Source: Methylosinus sp. C49 (GTDB lineage: Bacteria > Pseudomonadota > Alphaproteobacteria > Rhizobiales > Beijerinckiaceae). Taken from it: 64,000 nt of DNA. The position numbers and the translations under genes were made by a program. Location: contig NZ_AP022332.1 in assembly GCF_009936375.1 (NCBI RefSeq), forward strand, positions 1,979,501-2,043,500. The letters are read 5' to 3'. Positions 46,411-56,249 of the stretch are shown in pieces (position 1 is the stretch's first letter; every line of letters starts with the position of its first letter). Below the pieces are notes generated by a model. The model made no database searches. It had not been told where the DNA came from and was given only the letters and a program-made list of their open reading frames with translations.

Positions 46411-49400
46411 TCACTCCGCCGCCTCCTTGCGCTCGGAGGCCGGCGCGGTCTGGGCGGCGGCCTGCGGCTGCTGCGTCGGCGATCCATGCAGCCATTCGCG
46501 CAGCCGTGCGCGCAGGCGGTCGACGGCGAGATAGATGACCGGCGTCGTGTAGAGCGTCAGCAGCTGCGACAGAACGAGCCCGCCGATGATCGAGACGCCG
46601 AGCGGGATGCGCAGCTCGCTGCCCGGCCCATGCGCCAGCGCCAGCGGCAGCGCGCCGAGCAGCGCGGCCAGAGTCGTCATCATGATCGGCCGAAAGCGCA
46701 GCCGGCAGGCGCGCACGATGGAGTCGAAGGGCGTCAGAGCCTCGGCCTTCTCCGCCTCCAGCGCGAAGTCGATCATCATGATGGCGTTCTTCTTGACGAT
46801 GCCCATCAGCAGCACGACGCCGATCAGCGCCACCAGCGACATGTCGAGCCCGGTCGCCATCAGCGCCAGCAGCGCGCCGACGCCGGCCGAGGGCAGCGTC
46901 GTCAGCACGGTGAAGGGATGGGCGTAGCTCTCATAGAGCACGCCCAGCACCACATAGATGGCGATGGCCGCGGCCAGAATGAGCCAGGGCTGCCCGGCGA
47001 GCGATTTGCGGAACTCCGCGGCGTCGGCGCTGAACATGCCGATGATGGAGGAGGGCAGGCCGATCTCGCGCTCTACGCGGGCGATCGCCTCCACCGCATC
47101 GCCGAGCGCTGCGCCGGGCGAAAGGTCGAAGCTGATCGTCGCCGCCGGAAACTGCTCCTGATGCGCGACGGCGAGCGGCGCCGTCGTCTGCTCCACCGAG
47201 ACGAAGGTGGAGATCGGCGTCTGCGGGCCGCCATTGGAGGGTGAGACATAGAGCTTGTCGAGCGCGGTCGGGTCGCGCTGATATTGCGGCGCCGCCTCCA
47301 ATATCACGCGATATTGGTTGGACTGGGCGTAGATGGTGGAGATTTGCCGTTGGCCGAAAGCGTCGTTCAGCGTGTCGTCGACATTTTGCGCGGTGACGCC
47401 GAGCCGTCCCATCAGCTCGCGGTCGATGCGCAGAAAGGTGCGCAGCCCGCCGTTCTGCGTCTCGGCGGCGACATTGCGGAACACGCCGTCGCGGCGGATC
47501 GCGTCGATCAGCTTCTGCGACCAGTCCTGCAGCTCGGCCTGATCGGGCGCGGTCAGCGTATACTGATATTGCGAGCGGCTGGCGCGGGTCGTGATCTGAA
47601 TGTCCTGCACCGGCTCTATGTAGACGGCGGCGCCAGGAATGCGCTCGGCCGCCTGCTTCAGCCGCTCGGCGATCTCATCTGCGCCGATGCTGCGCACATC
47701 GCGCGGGCGCAGCGTCACCGACATATGGGCGACATTGGTGGTGGCGTTGAGTGGGCCGACTCCCAGCACCGAGGCGGTCCCGGTCGCCTCCGGCTCCGCC
47801 TCGAAGATCTTCGAGACCTCGGCCTGCAGCCGTGTCATCGTTTCGAAGGAGGAGTCGGGCGAGGCTTCCAGCACGACATTGAGCAGGCTCGTGTCCTGGC
47901 GCGGCAGGAAGCCCTTGGGGATGAAAGCGTAGAGCGCGATGGTGAGCGCCAGAGTGCCGAAGGTGAGGATCAGCATCGGCTTTTGCTGGCCGAGCGCCAT
48001 GGCGAGAGTCTTGGCGTAGAATTCGTCGAGCCAGGCGGAAAAGCCGCTCGCCGGAGCATGGGAGGCGTGGCCCGCGCCCGGCTTCAGCAGCTTGGCGCAG
48101 AGCATGGGCGTCAAGGTCAGCGAGATGATCGCCGAGACGACGACCTGCGCGGTGAGCGTCAGCGCGAACTCGCGGAACATGCGGCCGACGAGGCCGGTCA
48201 TGAACAGAAGCGGGATGAAGACGGCGATCAGCGAGACGGTGAGCGAGATCACCGTGAAGGCGATCTCCCGCGCGCCGTCCAGAGCGGCGCGATGCGGCGT
48301 CTTGCCGAGCTCTATGTTGCGGACGATGTTCTCGATCATCACAATGGCGTCGTCGACGACGAAGCCGGCGCCGATGGTCAGCGCCATCAGCGACAGATTG
48401 TCGAGCGAGAAGCCGGCGAGCGACATCAGCGCGAAAGTGGCGATGATGGAGAGCGGCAGGCTGACGCCGGCGATGACCGTCGCCCGCCAGCTGCGCAGAA
48501 ACACCAGCACCACCAAAATCACCAGCGCCGTGGCCAGGACGAGGGTGAATTCCACATCCTCGATGGAGGCGCGGATGGTCTGGGTGCGGTCGTTCACCAC
48601 CTCGAGCGACATGCCCTTGGGCAGGGCGCGCATGATATTGGGCAGCTCCTTGTGGAGCTGATCGACCGTACTGATGATATTGGCGCCCGGCTGGCGCTGC
48701 ACGTCGAGGATGATCGCCGGCTCGCCGCGATACCAGCCGCCGACGCGCGAGTTCTCCAGCCCGTCGATCACCGTCGCCACATCGCGCAGCATGATCGGCG
48801 CGCCATTGCGATAGGCGATGACGACGGTCTCGAACTGCCGCGCCGCCTGCAGCTGGTCATTGGCGTCGAGCGTGTAGGATTGGTGGAGCCCGTCGAGCGA
48901 GCCCTTGGCGCCGGCGACATTGGCGGCGGCGATGGCGGCGCGCAAATCTTCCATGCTCATGCGATTGGCGGCGAGCCGGGCGAGATCGGCCTGAATGCGC
49001 ACCGCCGGGCGCACGCCGCCCTCCACCGCCACATGGCCGACGCCCGGCACTTCCGAGAGGCGCGGCGCGATCAGCGTGTCGGCGACGTCGCTCATCTGCC
49101 GCATGCTGGCGGTCTTGGAGCGCAGCGTCAGCGTCACCACCGGAGTGTCGGCCGGATTGACCTTCGAATAGACGGGCGGATAGGGCAGCGTGCGCGGCAG
49201 CGTCGAGGCGGCGGCGTTGATCGCCGATTGCACATCCTGCGCGGCGGCGTCTATGTCGCGATCGAGCTCGAATTGCAGCGTGATCTGCGACAGGCCGAAG
49301 GAGCTCTGCGACGACATGGTCTGCAGCGACGGAATCTGACCGAACTGCCGCTCGAGCGAGGCCGTCACCAGCGCCGCCATCGTGTCGGGATTGGCGCCGG

Positions 49401-49554
49401 GCAATTGCGTCGTGACCTGAATGGTCGGAAAATCGACCTGCGGCAGCGGCGAGATCGACAGGCGCGCATAGCCGAGCAGGCCGAATAAAAGCACGGCGAA
49501 GCTCAGCAGCGAGGTCGCCACCGGCCGTTCGATGAAGGGCGTCGACACGCTCAT
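46411..49554 (-). CDS. mdtB: RND multidrug efflux permease (MdtB-type)
   Basis: A 1047-aa inner-membrane permease, the partner of MdtC. The opening MSVSTPFIERPVATSLLSF is typical, the proton-relay aspartates lie in GAGFVVDDAIVMIENI, and GVVLLMGIVKKNAIMMIDFA is in the C-terminal half. It accepts substrates from the periplasm or outer leaflet and passes them via MdtA to the outer membrane factor. The start lies 9 nt after the adaptor stop, with AGAGGTGA just upstream inside the adaptor's end. Length and topology are typical for HAE1-family pumps. Confidence 0.92.
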   Translation of the reverse strand: MSVSTPFIERPVATSLLSFAVLLFGLLGYARLSISPLPQVDFPTIQVTTQLPGANPDTMAALVTASLERQFGQIPSLQTMSSQSSFGLSQITLQFELDRDIDAAAQDVQSAINAAASTLPRTLPYPPVYSKVNPADTPVVTLTLRSKTASMRQMSDVADTLIAPRLSEVPGVGHVAVEGGVRPAVRIQADLARLAANRMSMEDLRAAIAAANVAGAKGSLDGLHQSYTLDANDQLQAARQFETVVIAYRNGAPIMLRDVATVIDGLENSRVGGWYRGEPAIILDVQRQPGANIISTVDQLHKELPNIMRALPKGMSLEVVNDRTQTIRASIEDVEFTLVLATALVILVVLVFLRSWRATVIAGVSLPLSIIATFALMSLAGFSLDNLSLMALTIGAGFVVDDAIVMIENIVRNIELGKTPHRAALDGAREIAFTVISLTVSLIAVFIPLLFMTGLVGRMFREFALTLTAQVVVSAIISLTLTPMLCAKLLKPGAGHASHAPASGFSAWLDEFYAKTLAMALGQQKPMLILTFGTLALTIALYAFIPKGFLPRQDTSLLNVVLEASPDSSFETMTRLQAEVSKIFEAEPEATGTASVLGVGPLNATTNVAHMSVTLRPRDVRSIGADEIAERLKQAAERIPGAAVYIEPVQDIQITTRASRSQYQYTLTAPDQAELQDWSQKLIDAIRRDGVFRNVAAETQNGGLRTFLRIDRELMGRLGVTAQNVDDTLNDAFGQRQISTIYAQSNQYRVILEAAPQYQRDPTALDKLYVSPSNGGPQTPISTFVSVEQTTAPLAVAHQEQFPAATISFDLSPGAALGDAVEAIARVEREIGLPSSIIGMFSADAAEFRKSLAGQPWLILAAAIAIYVVLGVLYESYAHPFTVLTTLPSAGVGALLALMATGLDMSLVALIGVVLLMGIVKKNAIMMIDFALEAEKAEALTPFDSIVRACRLRFRPIMMTTLAALLGALPLALAHGPGSELRIPLGVSIIGGLVLSQLLTLYTTPVIYLAVDRLRARLREWLHGSPTQQPQAAAQTAPASERKEAAE

Positions 49555-49563
49555 CGTCGCGCG

Positions 49564-50865
49564 TCACCTCTGTTGCGGCGATGCGCGGACGTCGCCGCGC
49601 TTCTCACCGCCGGCCTCGCTCTTTTGTTCCTTGCGCGGTCGTTTCGCAGCGTCCGCGCCGCGATCGGCCGTCGGCTCCATCACCCTCACCTGCGATCCAT
49701 CGACGAGCCGCGAGAAGCCGGTCGTCGCCACTTTCTCGCCAGGCTCGAGGCCGGAGACGACCACTGCCTGAACCTCGTCCTGCCGCCCGACGGAGACCGC
49801 CTTCATCGAGACGGTCTCGTCCTCGTTCAGCGCATAGACGAAGGCGCCATTGGGGCCGCGTTGAATGGCCGAGCTCGGAACCACTCGCGCGGCATGTAGC
49901 ACATCAACCGTCAACCGGACGTTGACGAACTGGCCCGGCCACAGCGCGAGGCCCTTGTTCTCGAAGGTCGCCTTGATCTTCACCGTGCCGGTGGTCTGGT
50001 CGATCTGATTGTCGATCACCGTCACCACGCCCGTGTCCAGCACGCTCGAATTGTCCGGGCCGAGGGCGGCCGCCGGCGCGCGGGCGCGGGCCTGCGCCTT
50101 CTGCACCGCGGGCAGAAATTGCTGCGGCACGGTGAAGACGACATAGATCGGCTGCAGCTGGGTGATGACGACGATGCCGGTGGAATCAGAGCTGTGCAGA
50201 ATATTGCCGACGTCCACGAGCCTTATGCCGGTGCGTCCGTCGATGGGCGAGCGTATGGTGGCGTAATCGAGCGTCGCCTTGGCGTTGTCGATCGCGCCTT
50301 GATCGGCGCGGATCTGCGCCTCGAGCTGGGTGACGAGCGACTCCTGCGTCGCATATTGCTGCTGCGAGCCGAAATTGCTGGCCGCGAGCTTCTTATAGCG
50401 CGTCACATCGACGCGGGCGTTGGCGAGATTGGCCTCGTCCTGCGCCTTTTTGGCGACGGCCTGATCATAGGCGGCCTGATAGAGCGTCGGATCGATGAGG
50501 GCGACAATATCGCCCTTCTTGACGCTCTGCCCCTCGTCGAAGCCGAGCTTGATGAGCCTTCCGTCGACCTGCGTGCGGACAGTGACCGTGTTGAGCGCCT
50601 GCGCCGTGCCGACCGCGTCGATCGTCACCGGCACATCGGCGACCCGCACCGGCGTCGCCGTTATGGCGACCGGCCCGTCGAAGCCGCGGCGGCGCCCTTC
50701 GCGCTTGCCGCCGGAGACGGCGGATGCTTCTTTCTCCCCATCGCCGACGATCCACGGACGGGCGACGTAATAGCCGGCGGCGAGCGCGGCGACGACTCCG
50801 AGGGCGATAAGCGGCGAGGGCCGTTTCACGCGCCAGCCGGCCGGCAATGAGAAGGACGGCTTCAT
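49564..50865 (-). CDS. mdtA: RND efflux periplasmic adaptor (MdtA-type)
   Basis: About 433 aa, with one N-terminal membrane anchor (PSPLIALGVVAALAAGYYVA) and the membrane-fusion-protein layout: lipoyl-like half motifs (VTVRTQVDGRLIKLGFDEGQ and TLDYATIRSPIDGRTGIR), a coiled-coil hairpin between, then beta-barrel and membrane-proximal domains (GQFVNVRLTVDVLHAARVVP). The ATG at 50865 overlaps the outer-membrane-factor stop by 4 nt (ATGA); a TTG two codons earlier is possible. It links the inner-membrane permeases to the outer-membrane channel. The C-terminal tail is unusually charged and Lys-rich. Confidence 0.92.
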   Translation of the reverse strand: MKPSFSLPAGWRVKRPSPLIALGVVAALAAGYYVARPWIVGDGEKEASAVSGGKREGRRRGFDGPVAITATPVRVADVPVTIDAVGTAQALNTVTVRTQVDGRLIKLGFDEGQSVKKGDIVALIDPTLYQAAYDQAVAKKAQDEANLANARVDVTRYKKLAASNFGSQQQYATQESLVTQLEAQIRADQGAIDNAKATLDYATIRSPIDGRTGIRLVDVGNILHSSDSTGIVVITQLQPIYVVFTVPQQFLPAVQKAQARARAPAAALGPDNSSVLDTGVVTVIDNQIDQTTGTVKIKATFENKGLALWPGQFVNVRLTVDVLHAARVVPSSAIQRGPNGAFVYALNEDETVSMKAVSVGRQDEVQAVVVSGLEPGEKVATTGFSRLVDGSQVRVMEPTADRGADAAKRPRKEQKSEAGGEKRGDVRASPQQR

Positions 50866-52418
50866 GGCCAAGGGCCCTTGTCCGACTCATAGGCGCCGTC
50901 CTCGGAGGCGATCTCGAGCGCGCGCGTCGCGCCGGACCAGCCGCCGCCGAGCGCCTGATAGAGGCTCGTCGCGGCCTGGAAATAAGACAGCCGCACCACG
51001 GCCAGCGTGTCCTCGGTCTGGAACAAGGTCGTCTCCGTCGTCGACAATGTGATGATGTCGATCGTGCCCTCGCGGAGCCGCGCCTCGGCGACCTCATAGG
51101 CCCGCCGCGCCGCCGCCGCCGCCTCGCCCTGGAGCTTCAGCTGCCGAGACGTCTCTTGTATGGCGATGAGCGCATTTTCGACGTCGGAGAAGGCCGTCAA
51201 AATTTGTTTTTTGTAAGCCTGGGCCAGCTCGGCGAACCGGCCCTGCTGCAGCAGATATTGGCCTTGCAGATTATAGCCGTCGAAGAGCGGCTGCGTCAGA
51301 TTTCCGGCGATCTGCCAGGCGATCGCCTCCGGTCGGAACAGCGAGCGCATCGCGACGCTCTGCACGCCGTAATAGCCGGTCATCTTGATCGACGGGAAGA
51401 AGGAGGCGCGCGCCTGCAGCACCGAGAATTCGGCGGATTCGAGCTTGGCTTCGGCCTCCGCTATATCCGGGCGGCGCAGCAGCAGCTCGGACGGTAGGCC
51501 GGGCGCGACTTTCGGGAAGCCGAGCCGGGTCAGCGAGCCCCCCTTGATGACGGCGACCTCCGGCGGAACGCCGAGCAGCACCGCCAGAGTGTTCTTGGTC
51601 TGGCGCAAAGTCTGCTCCAGCGGCGGCACGGAGGCGCGCTGCTGGGCGACGACCGAATCCTGCTGCGAAAAGTCGAGCGCCGTGGCGGTGCCGACGTCGA
51701 GCCTCGCCTTGATGGCCTTCAGCACCGTCTCGGCGATCTTGATGTTGTTGTGGGCGATGCGCAGCCGGTCTTGCGCCGTCAGCACTTGAAAATAGGAGTT
51801 CACCACCGAGGCAATGGTGGAGATCTCCACTACGTCGCGGTCGAAGCGGCTCGCATGGGCGAGCAGGCGCGCGGCGTTGGAGGCGTCCTGATTTTTTCCC
51901 CAGAAGTCGATCTCATAGCTCGCGTCGAGCTGCAGCTGGAGGAAATTGGCGCGGCGCGTGCGCAGGGCGCTCGAGCCAGAGGCCCCGGTCGTCGTGGTGG
52001 CGTTGGTCGAGGCGCTGGTGCTCGTTGCGCTGGTGATGGTCGCGGGCGTCTGCGTGCGCCGCGCTATGTCGTTCATCGTCAGCGATGGCCATAGCGGGGA
52101 GCTGTCGATGCGCGCGGTCGCGTCGGCCTGCTGGATGCGCGCCACGGCCGCGGCTATGTCCAGATTTTGCTCGAGCGCCTTTTCGACGAGGCGGGTCAGC
52201 TCCGGCGAGCGGAAACCCAGCGACCACTCCTTGGCCGCGCGAATCGGCGCGGCCGAGCGCGCGGGCTTGGCCGCCTCGTAGGCGGGCGGGGTCTCGATCG
52301 TGGCGTCCGGCTTTTCCCAATCCAGCACGCAGCCGGATAGAGCCGTCGCAGCGGCGAGCGCCGCGGCGCGGCCGAGGAGCAGGGGCGGCCGTGGTCGTCG
52401 TCTCGGAGACAAGGACAA
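50862..52418 (-). CDS. outer membrane factor lipoprotein (NodT/OprM family)
   Basis: A 518-aa TolC-like channel, first gene of the efflux operon. A signal peptide with lipobox (AATALSGC) anchors it to the outer membrane. Two OEP repeats follow, visible as long helices rich in Ala/Gln (AAVARIQQADATARID, RQLKLQGEAAAAARRAYEVA) and the repeated PDIAEAEAKLESAEFSVLQA region. The annotated start is a TTG at 52418, as no ATG lies suitably upstream; TTG at 52412 is an alternative. A 249-nt spacer upstream carries no regulator gene and no motif I can name. Confidence 0.9.
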   Translation of the reverse strand: MSLSPRRRPRPPLLLGRAAALAAATALSGCVLDWEKPDATIETPPAYEAAKPARSAAPIRAAKEWSLGFRSPELTRLVEKALEQNLDIAAAVARIQQADATARIDSSPLWPSLTMNDIARRTQTPATITSATSTSASTNATTTTGASGSSALRTRRANFLQLQLDASYEIDFWGKNQDASNAARLLAHASRFDRDVVEISTIASVVNSYFQVLTAQDRLRIAHNNIKIAETVLKAIKARLDVGTATALDFSQQDSVVAQQRASVPPLEQTLRQTKNTLAVLLGVPPEVAVIKGGSLTRLGFPKVAPGLPSELLLRRPDIAEAEAKLESAEFSVLQARASFFPSIKMTGYYGVQSVAMRSLFRPEAIAWQIAGNLTQPLFDGYNLQGQYLLQQGRFAELAQAYKKQILTAFSDVENALIAIQETSRQLKLQGEAAAAARRAYEVAEARLREGTIDIITLSTTETTLFQTEDTLAVVRLSYFQAATSLYQALGGGWSGATRALEIASEDGAYESDKGPWP

Positions 52419-52667
52419 TTCCGTTCTATCCGCATCCGCGCCGGGGGGCGCGTGGCCCTGCTACAGGGCCTAGACCAATGAGCGCCGCAGGCAAAGCGGG
52501 CGCGTGAATTTTCCACCGACGCGACTCGATCGAGAGCGCTCGTCCCACTCGATCTCGCGAAAATGGCCTCGCGAGGGCGCGTGGAAGAGCCGCCGAAGGC
52601 TCCGTCTCTGCGCTACGGCTCCGCTAGACCCTGCGAGGCGGGGCCGCCATGGTCAAGTTACGGATTG

Positions 52668-53120
52668 TTAATTTCGTCGCCGCGGCGTCGGAGTCTTTTG
52701 CGAAGGCGCCGGCTCGCCCGGCACTTTGGTCCAGCTTTCGCTCTGACACAAGAAGGCGATCAGGCAGCCGGTGAGCGTGAGCTGGGTCGGGCTGTCCAAA
52801 GTAATGATACCGATGTAGATTTTGCCGTTTTCTGGATTGAAGAGATCGCCCTTCCAGCGATTGGCCTCGATCCGCGCCGCATGGCGCAGAATCAGCATGG
52901 GCTGCTGGCCGGGCGGGGGCGGCGGAAACACGCCGCGTGCGCAGAGCTTGCCGTCACAATCGAAGAATTCGAGCTTCTGCTGATGTCCGCCGCGAATCCA
53001 CACCCCATAGATCGGCTCGGGCGGCGCGGCAGGGGCGCGGGCCGCCTCCGCGGGAGCCGCGGCCGCAGGAACGGCGGAAGCGAGGGCGAGAAGCAGGGAA
53101 AAAGCCGCCTTCTTCATCAT
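52668..53120 (-). CDS. DUF2147 secreted protein, coupled to hpnN
   Basis: A 150-aa protein with a signal peptide (AAFSLLLALASAVPAAAA), an Ala/Pro-rich spacer, and the DUF2147 core: IYGVWIRGGHQQKLEFFDC, LCARGVFPP, RWKGDLFNPENGKIYIG and the closing CQSESWTKV. The C-terminal Pro/Lys/Arg tail is extra. Its ATG overlaps the hpnN stop by 4 nt, so both are made from one transcript. In other hopanoid producers DUF2147-type genes near hpnN are known to me only loosely. A periplasmic helper role in hopanoid trafficking is a hypothesis. Confidence 0.85.
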   Translation of the reverse strand: MMKKAAFSLLLALASAVPAAAAPAEAARAPAAPPEPIYGVWIRGGHQQKLEFFDCDGKLCARGVFPPPPPGQQPMLILRHAARIEANRWKGDLFNPENGKIYIGIITLDSPTQLTLTGCLIAFLCQSESWTKVPGEPAPSQKTPTPRRRN

Positions 53121-55813
53121 GGCTCCGAGCCTAACACGCCGCGCGGCGGCTGCACAGGCGACGCCGGTCGCTCGGTCGCTTCGCTCGCGCCGAGGGCGCC
53201 CTCCTGCCGACCGCCGATCGCCTCCGCCTCTTCCTCCATCCGCGGCGGGCCGAGGAAGGCCGGCACGATGATGAAGGCGGCGAGCAAAGTGAAGAACAGC
53301 GAGATGGCGAGCAGCGCGCCCATGCTGGCCGTGCCCGGATGGCTCGACAGGAACAGGCTGCCGAAGGCCGTGCCCGTGGTGAGCGCGCTGAAGAAGATGG
53401 CGCGCGTCAGGCTCGAGGCGAGCATGTCGGAGACGCCCTTGCGCCAGGCGATGACGTAATAGATGTGGAAGGCGACGCCGACGCCGAACATCAGCGGCAG
53501 CGCGATGATATTGGCGAAGTTGAGCGACAAGCCGAGCAGATCGGCCGCCTCGAGGCTCATGATTCCCGCGAGCACGAGCGGGCCGAGCGTGAGCGCGACG
53601 TCGCTCGCCCGCCGCAGCGCGACGACGAGAATCAGGAATATGGCCACGAAGGCCAGCACGCCGGCCTGCAGAAAGGCGTCGACGACCGTCTTGCCGGCCT
53701 CGGCGACGATTACCGGCGGGCCGCCGGCGTCCGGCGCGAGCGTCTGCACCGCCTCGGCGAAGCGGGTCATCACCTCGCGATCATTGCTGTCGCCCTTGGG
53801 CGTCACCTCGACGCGCACCTCGCCATTGGCGGATATCCATTCCGAGCGCAGATCCTCCGGCAGCGAGTCGGGCGTGATCTTCTGCGCGGCGAGCGCTCTG
53901 CGCAGCTCGCCGAAGAGGCGCTCGAGATCGGAGAGGGCGGCAACCTGCGCCTCCTTGCGAATCTCCGGGCTGGCCTTGGCCAGCGCATCCAGCGAATCGG
54001 CGAAGCGGACGAGGCCGGCAGGCGCCTTGGGTGCGGCGCCGGCCTTGCGGATCGTCTTGGCGGCGCGGGCGAGGGCTTTCTTCACCTCCTCGTCGCTCGG
54101 CGCGGGCTTGACCGTCGGATCGAGAATCTTGCGCAGCTGATTGGCGGCGTTCTCGAGCAGCGGCAGCTTCTCGTCCTGATCGGCCGGAATCAGCTGGTCG
54201 ATCGTCGTCACATGATCGACCTCCGGCAGCGCCGCGATCTTTTTGGCCAGCTCGCGCGCGGCGGGCAGAGAGGGCGCGAGCGCCTCGATCTTATTGGGCG
54301 CCGTCTGCGGGTTTTTGGAGAGATCGAGGAAGGTCGCGACCGATTCGACAGTCTGATCGCGCAGATTCATCGGATTGGAGTCGAAGCGCAGATGCAGCAG
54401 GAAGGGCGCGCCGGCGAGCACGACGATCGCCGTCGCGACCAGCACCAGCATGCGATGGCGGGCGATCCAATGATCGACGGCGGCCAGCGAGGCGGTCTCC
54501 ACCGGCGCCGTCTCCGCCTTGGGGCCGAGAATGCGGATCAACGCCGGCAGGAAGGTGAGCGTCGCCAGATAGGCGATGATCATGCCGAGGCCGGCGATGA
54601 GGCCGAGCTCGGCCACGCCGAGAAATTCCGTCGGCAGGAAGCAGAAGAAGCCGGCGAGCAGCGAGACGGCGGCGAGCGTCAGCGACCAGCCGATGCCGCG
54701 CGTCGCCGCCAGCAGAGCTTGCGGCAGATCGTCGACATTGTGGCGCTCCTCGCGATAGCGCGTGGCGAATTGAATGCCGAAATCGACGCCGAGGCCGATG
54801 AACAAGACCGCGAAGGCGACCGAGATGAGGTTGAAGCGGCCGATCAGCGCTATGCCGAGGCCCGAGGTCATGGCGAGACCGGCGATGATGGTCAGCAGCA
54901 CGGCGAAGATGAGCCGCTTGGAGCGCAGCGCCGCCCAGAGAATGAGCGTCACCACCGCCAGCGTGGCCGAGACATTCAGCCCGGTGTTCTCGGCGACGGT
55001 GGCGAATTCCTCATCCGCCAGCGGCACTTGGCCGGTCAGCCGCACGGTGACGCCCTTGTCGGGGACGAGGCCGAGCGACTTCGCCGTGTCGCGGATGATC
55101 TGCACCGCCTCATGGCCGGGCTCGAGCGCCGAATAGTCGATGATCGGCTTGATGAGCACGATGCGGCGCGGCTCCGCGCTGGGGCCGACCGAGGGCGCCT
55201 CCGGCTCGCGGCCGCCGGAAAGCAGCTTCTCCCAGGAGACCTTGGCCGGCTTTCCGGCGAGCACGGCGTCGAAAGCGTCGGTGAAATTATCGAGGCCCTT
55301 TGCGAAGGAGGCGAGGCCGCGCTCGCTCGTCGCCACCTGCTTGAGGCCGAACAGCAGAGCGTCCGACAAGCCGCGCAGGCTGGGGTCTTCCGCCAGCGGC
55401 TGCAGAAACTCGCGCTGCGCGACGAGTGAATTCATGTCGCGGCGAATCTCGTCGACGCCGAGGAAGAGAATGCCATTGTCGCGAAAATATTTATTGTCGT
55501 CCGGGCGCCAGACGCGGGACATCAGCGGCTTGCCGGTCAGCGCGTCGCGCAGCTCATTGGCGCTTTTTTCCGCCTGCTCGCTGGTCTTGGCGTCGACGAC
55601 CGCCACGATGATGTCGTCGATCTGGGGAAAAGCTTTGTAGAGGCGCGACTCATTGGCGCGCCAGGGAACCTCGGGCGAGAAGAGATGCGCCGTATCCGTG
55701 TCGATGGCGAAACGCGTGGCGGTCACATAGGCGCCGGCGACGGTGAGCGCGAGCGTGACGATGACGACCGTCCAGGGCCGGCGCAGACACCAGGCCACGA
55801 GCTTTTCCAACAT
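53117..55813 (-). CDS. hpnN: hopanoid transporter HpnN (RND/MMPL superfamily)
   Basis: An 898-aa inner-membrane protein with about twelve helices in two MMPL-type repeats and two large periplasmic domains. The first helix region (LVAWCLRRPWTVVIVTLALT), the segment FIGLGVDFGIQFATRYREER and the C-terminal PLMFGVGVAFHIYYVIAWRK are typical of HpnN, which moves hopanoids from the inner to the outer membrane. It implies hopanoid synthesis (shc and other hpn genes must be elsewhere). The ATG at 55813 follows GAGG; a TTG immediately before is possible. It is coupled to the DUF2147 gene. Length matches the family. Confidence 0.93.
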   Translation of the reverse strand: MLEKLVAWCLRRPWTVVIVTLALTVAGAYVTATRFAIDTDTAHLFSPEVPWRANESRLYKAFPQIDDIIVAVVDAKTSEQAEKSANELRDALTGKPLMSRVWRPDDNKYFRDNGILFLGVDEIRRDMNSLVAQREFLQPLAEDPSLRGLSDALLFGLKQVATSERGLASFAKGLDNFTDAFDAVLAGKPAKVSWEKLLSGGREPEAPSVGPSAEPRRIVLIKPIIDYSALEPGHEAVQIIRDTAKSLGLVPDKGVTVRLTGQVPLADEEFATVAENTGLNVSATLAVVTLILWAALRSKRLIFAVLLTIIAGLAMTSGLGIALIGRFNLISVAFAVLFIGLGVDFGIQFATRYREERHNVDDLPQALLAATRGIGWSLTLAAVSLLAGFFCFLPTEFLGVAELGLIAGLGMIIAYLATLTFLPALIRILGPKAETAPVETASLAAVDHWIARHRMLVLVATAIVVLAGAPFLLHLRFDSNPMNLRDQTVESVATFLDLSKNPQTAPNKIEALAPSLPAARELAKKIAALPEVDHVTTIDQLIPADQDEKLPLLENAANQLRKILDPTVKPAPSDEEVKKALARAAKTIRKAGAAPKAPAGLVRFADSLDALAKASPEIRKEAQVAALSDLERLFGELRRALAAQKITPDSLPEDLRSEWISANGEVRVEVTPKGDSNDREVMTRFAEAVQTLAPDAGGPPVIVAEAGKTVVDAFLQAGVLAFVAIFLILVVALRRASDVALTLGPLVLAGIMSLEAADLLGLSLNFANIIALPLMFGVGVAFHIYYVIAWRKGVSDMLASSLTRAIFFSALTTGTAFGSLFLSSHPGTASMGALLAISLFFTLLAAFIIVPAFLGPPRMEEEAEAIGGRQEGALGASEATERPASPVQPPRGVLGSEP

Positions 55814-55890
55814 CAAGGGTCCTCGAATTGTTCAAAGCGCCGCGGGCGGCGCTCGTCGCGCCCGTCCGAGCATGGGCTCGGGCCGGGCGT

Positions 55891-56100
55891 TCAGAAGTCG
55901 CTGGCTATTCCTTTGCTCTCCCAATCGCCGTAGCGAGCGGGATCGAGCCCTCCGCGGCCGCCGAGCTCGCGCTGCGGCGAGACGCGATCGCGCCTCTGCC
56001 GCTCGCGGCGCTCCTCGGCTTCCGCCAGCGCGCGCTGCGCTTCCGGCGTAAGGGGCCGCGCGGTCGCGGCTCGTTCCGAGCGTGTCTGAGCTTCGTCCAT
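55891..56100 (-). CDS. DUF1674 / SdhAF4-type succinate dehydrogenase assembly factor
   Basis: A 69-aa cytosolic protein: Arg/Glu-rich N-terminus and the invariant C-terminal DUF1674 signature ELGGRGGLDPARYGDWESKG followed by IASDF. Mitochondrial homologue SDHAF4 binds the FAD-loaded succinate dehydrogenase subunit and protects it before assembly; bacterial members probably do the same. AGGAGG lies 4 nt before the ATG. It is divergent from rsmB over a 149-nt spacer, an arrangement common in Rhizobiales. Earlier in-frame codons are not needed. Confidence 0.88.
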   Translation of the reverse strand: MDEAQTRSERAATARPLTPEAQRALAEAEERRERQRRDRVSPQRELGGRGGLDPARYGDWESKGIASDF

Positions 56101-56249
56101 TCATCCTCCTCGGAAACGCGACGTCCCCGGGAAATTGGCCCGGGAAACTCTCCCGACAAGAGCTGGTTCTCGGGCGCGCGATCGGCGCTCGCCTCGGGCC
56201 AGCTCCGTATGTGATATAAACGACGATTCGATCCGCGTCGAAGGTGTGA

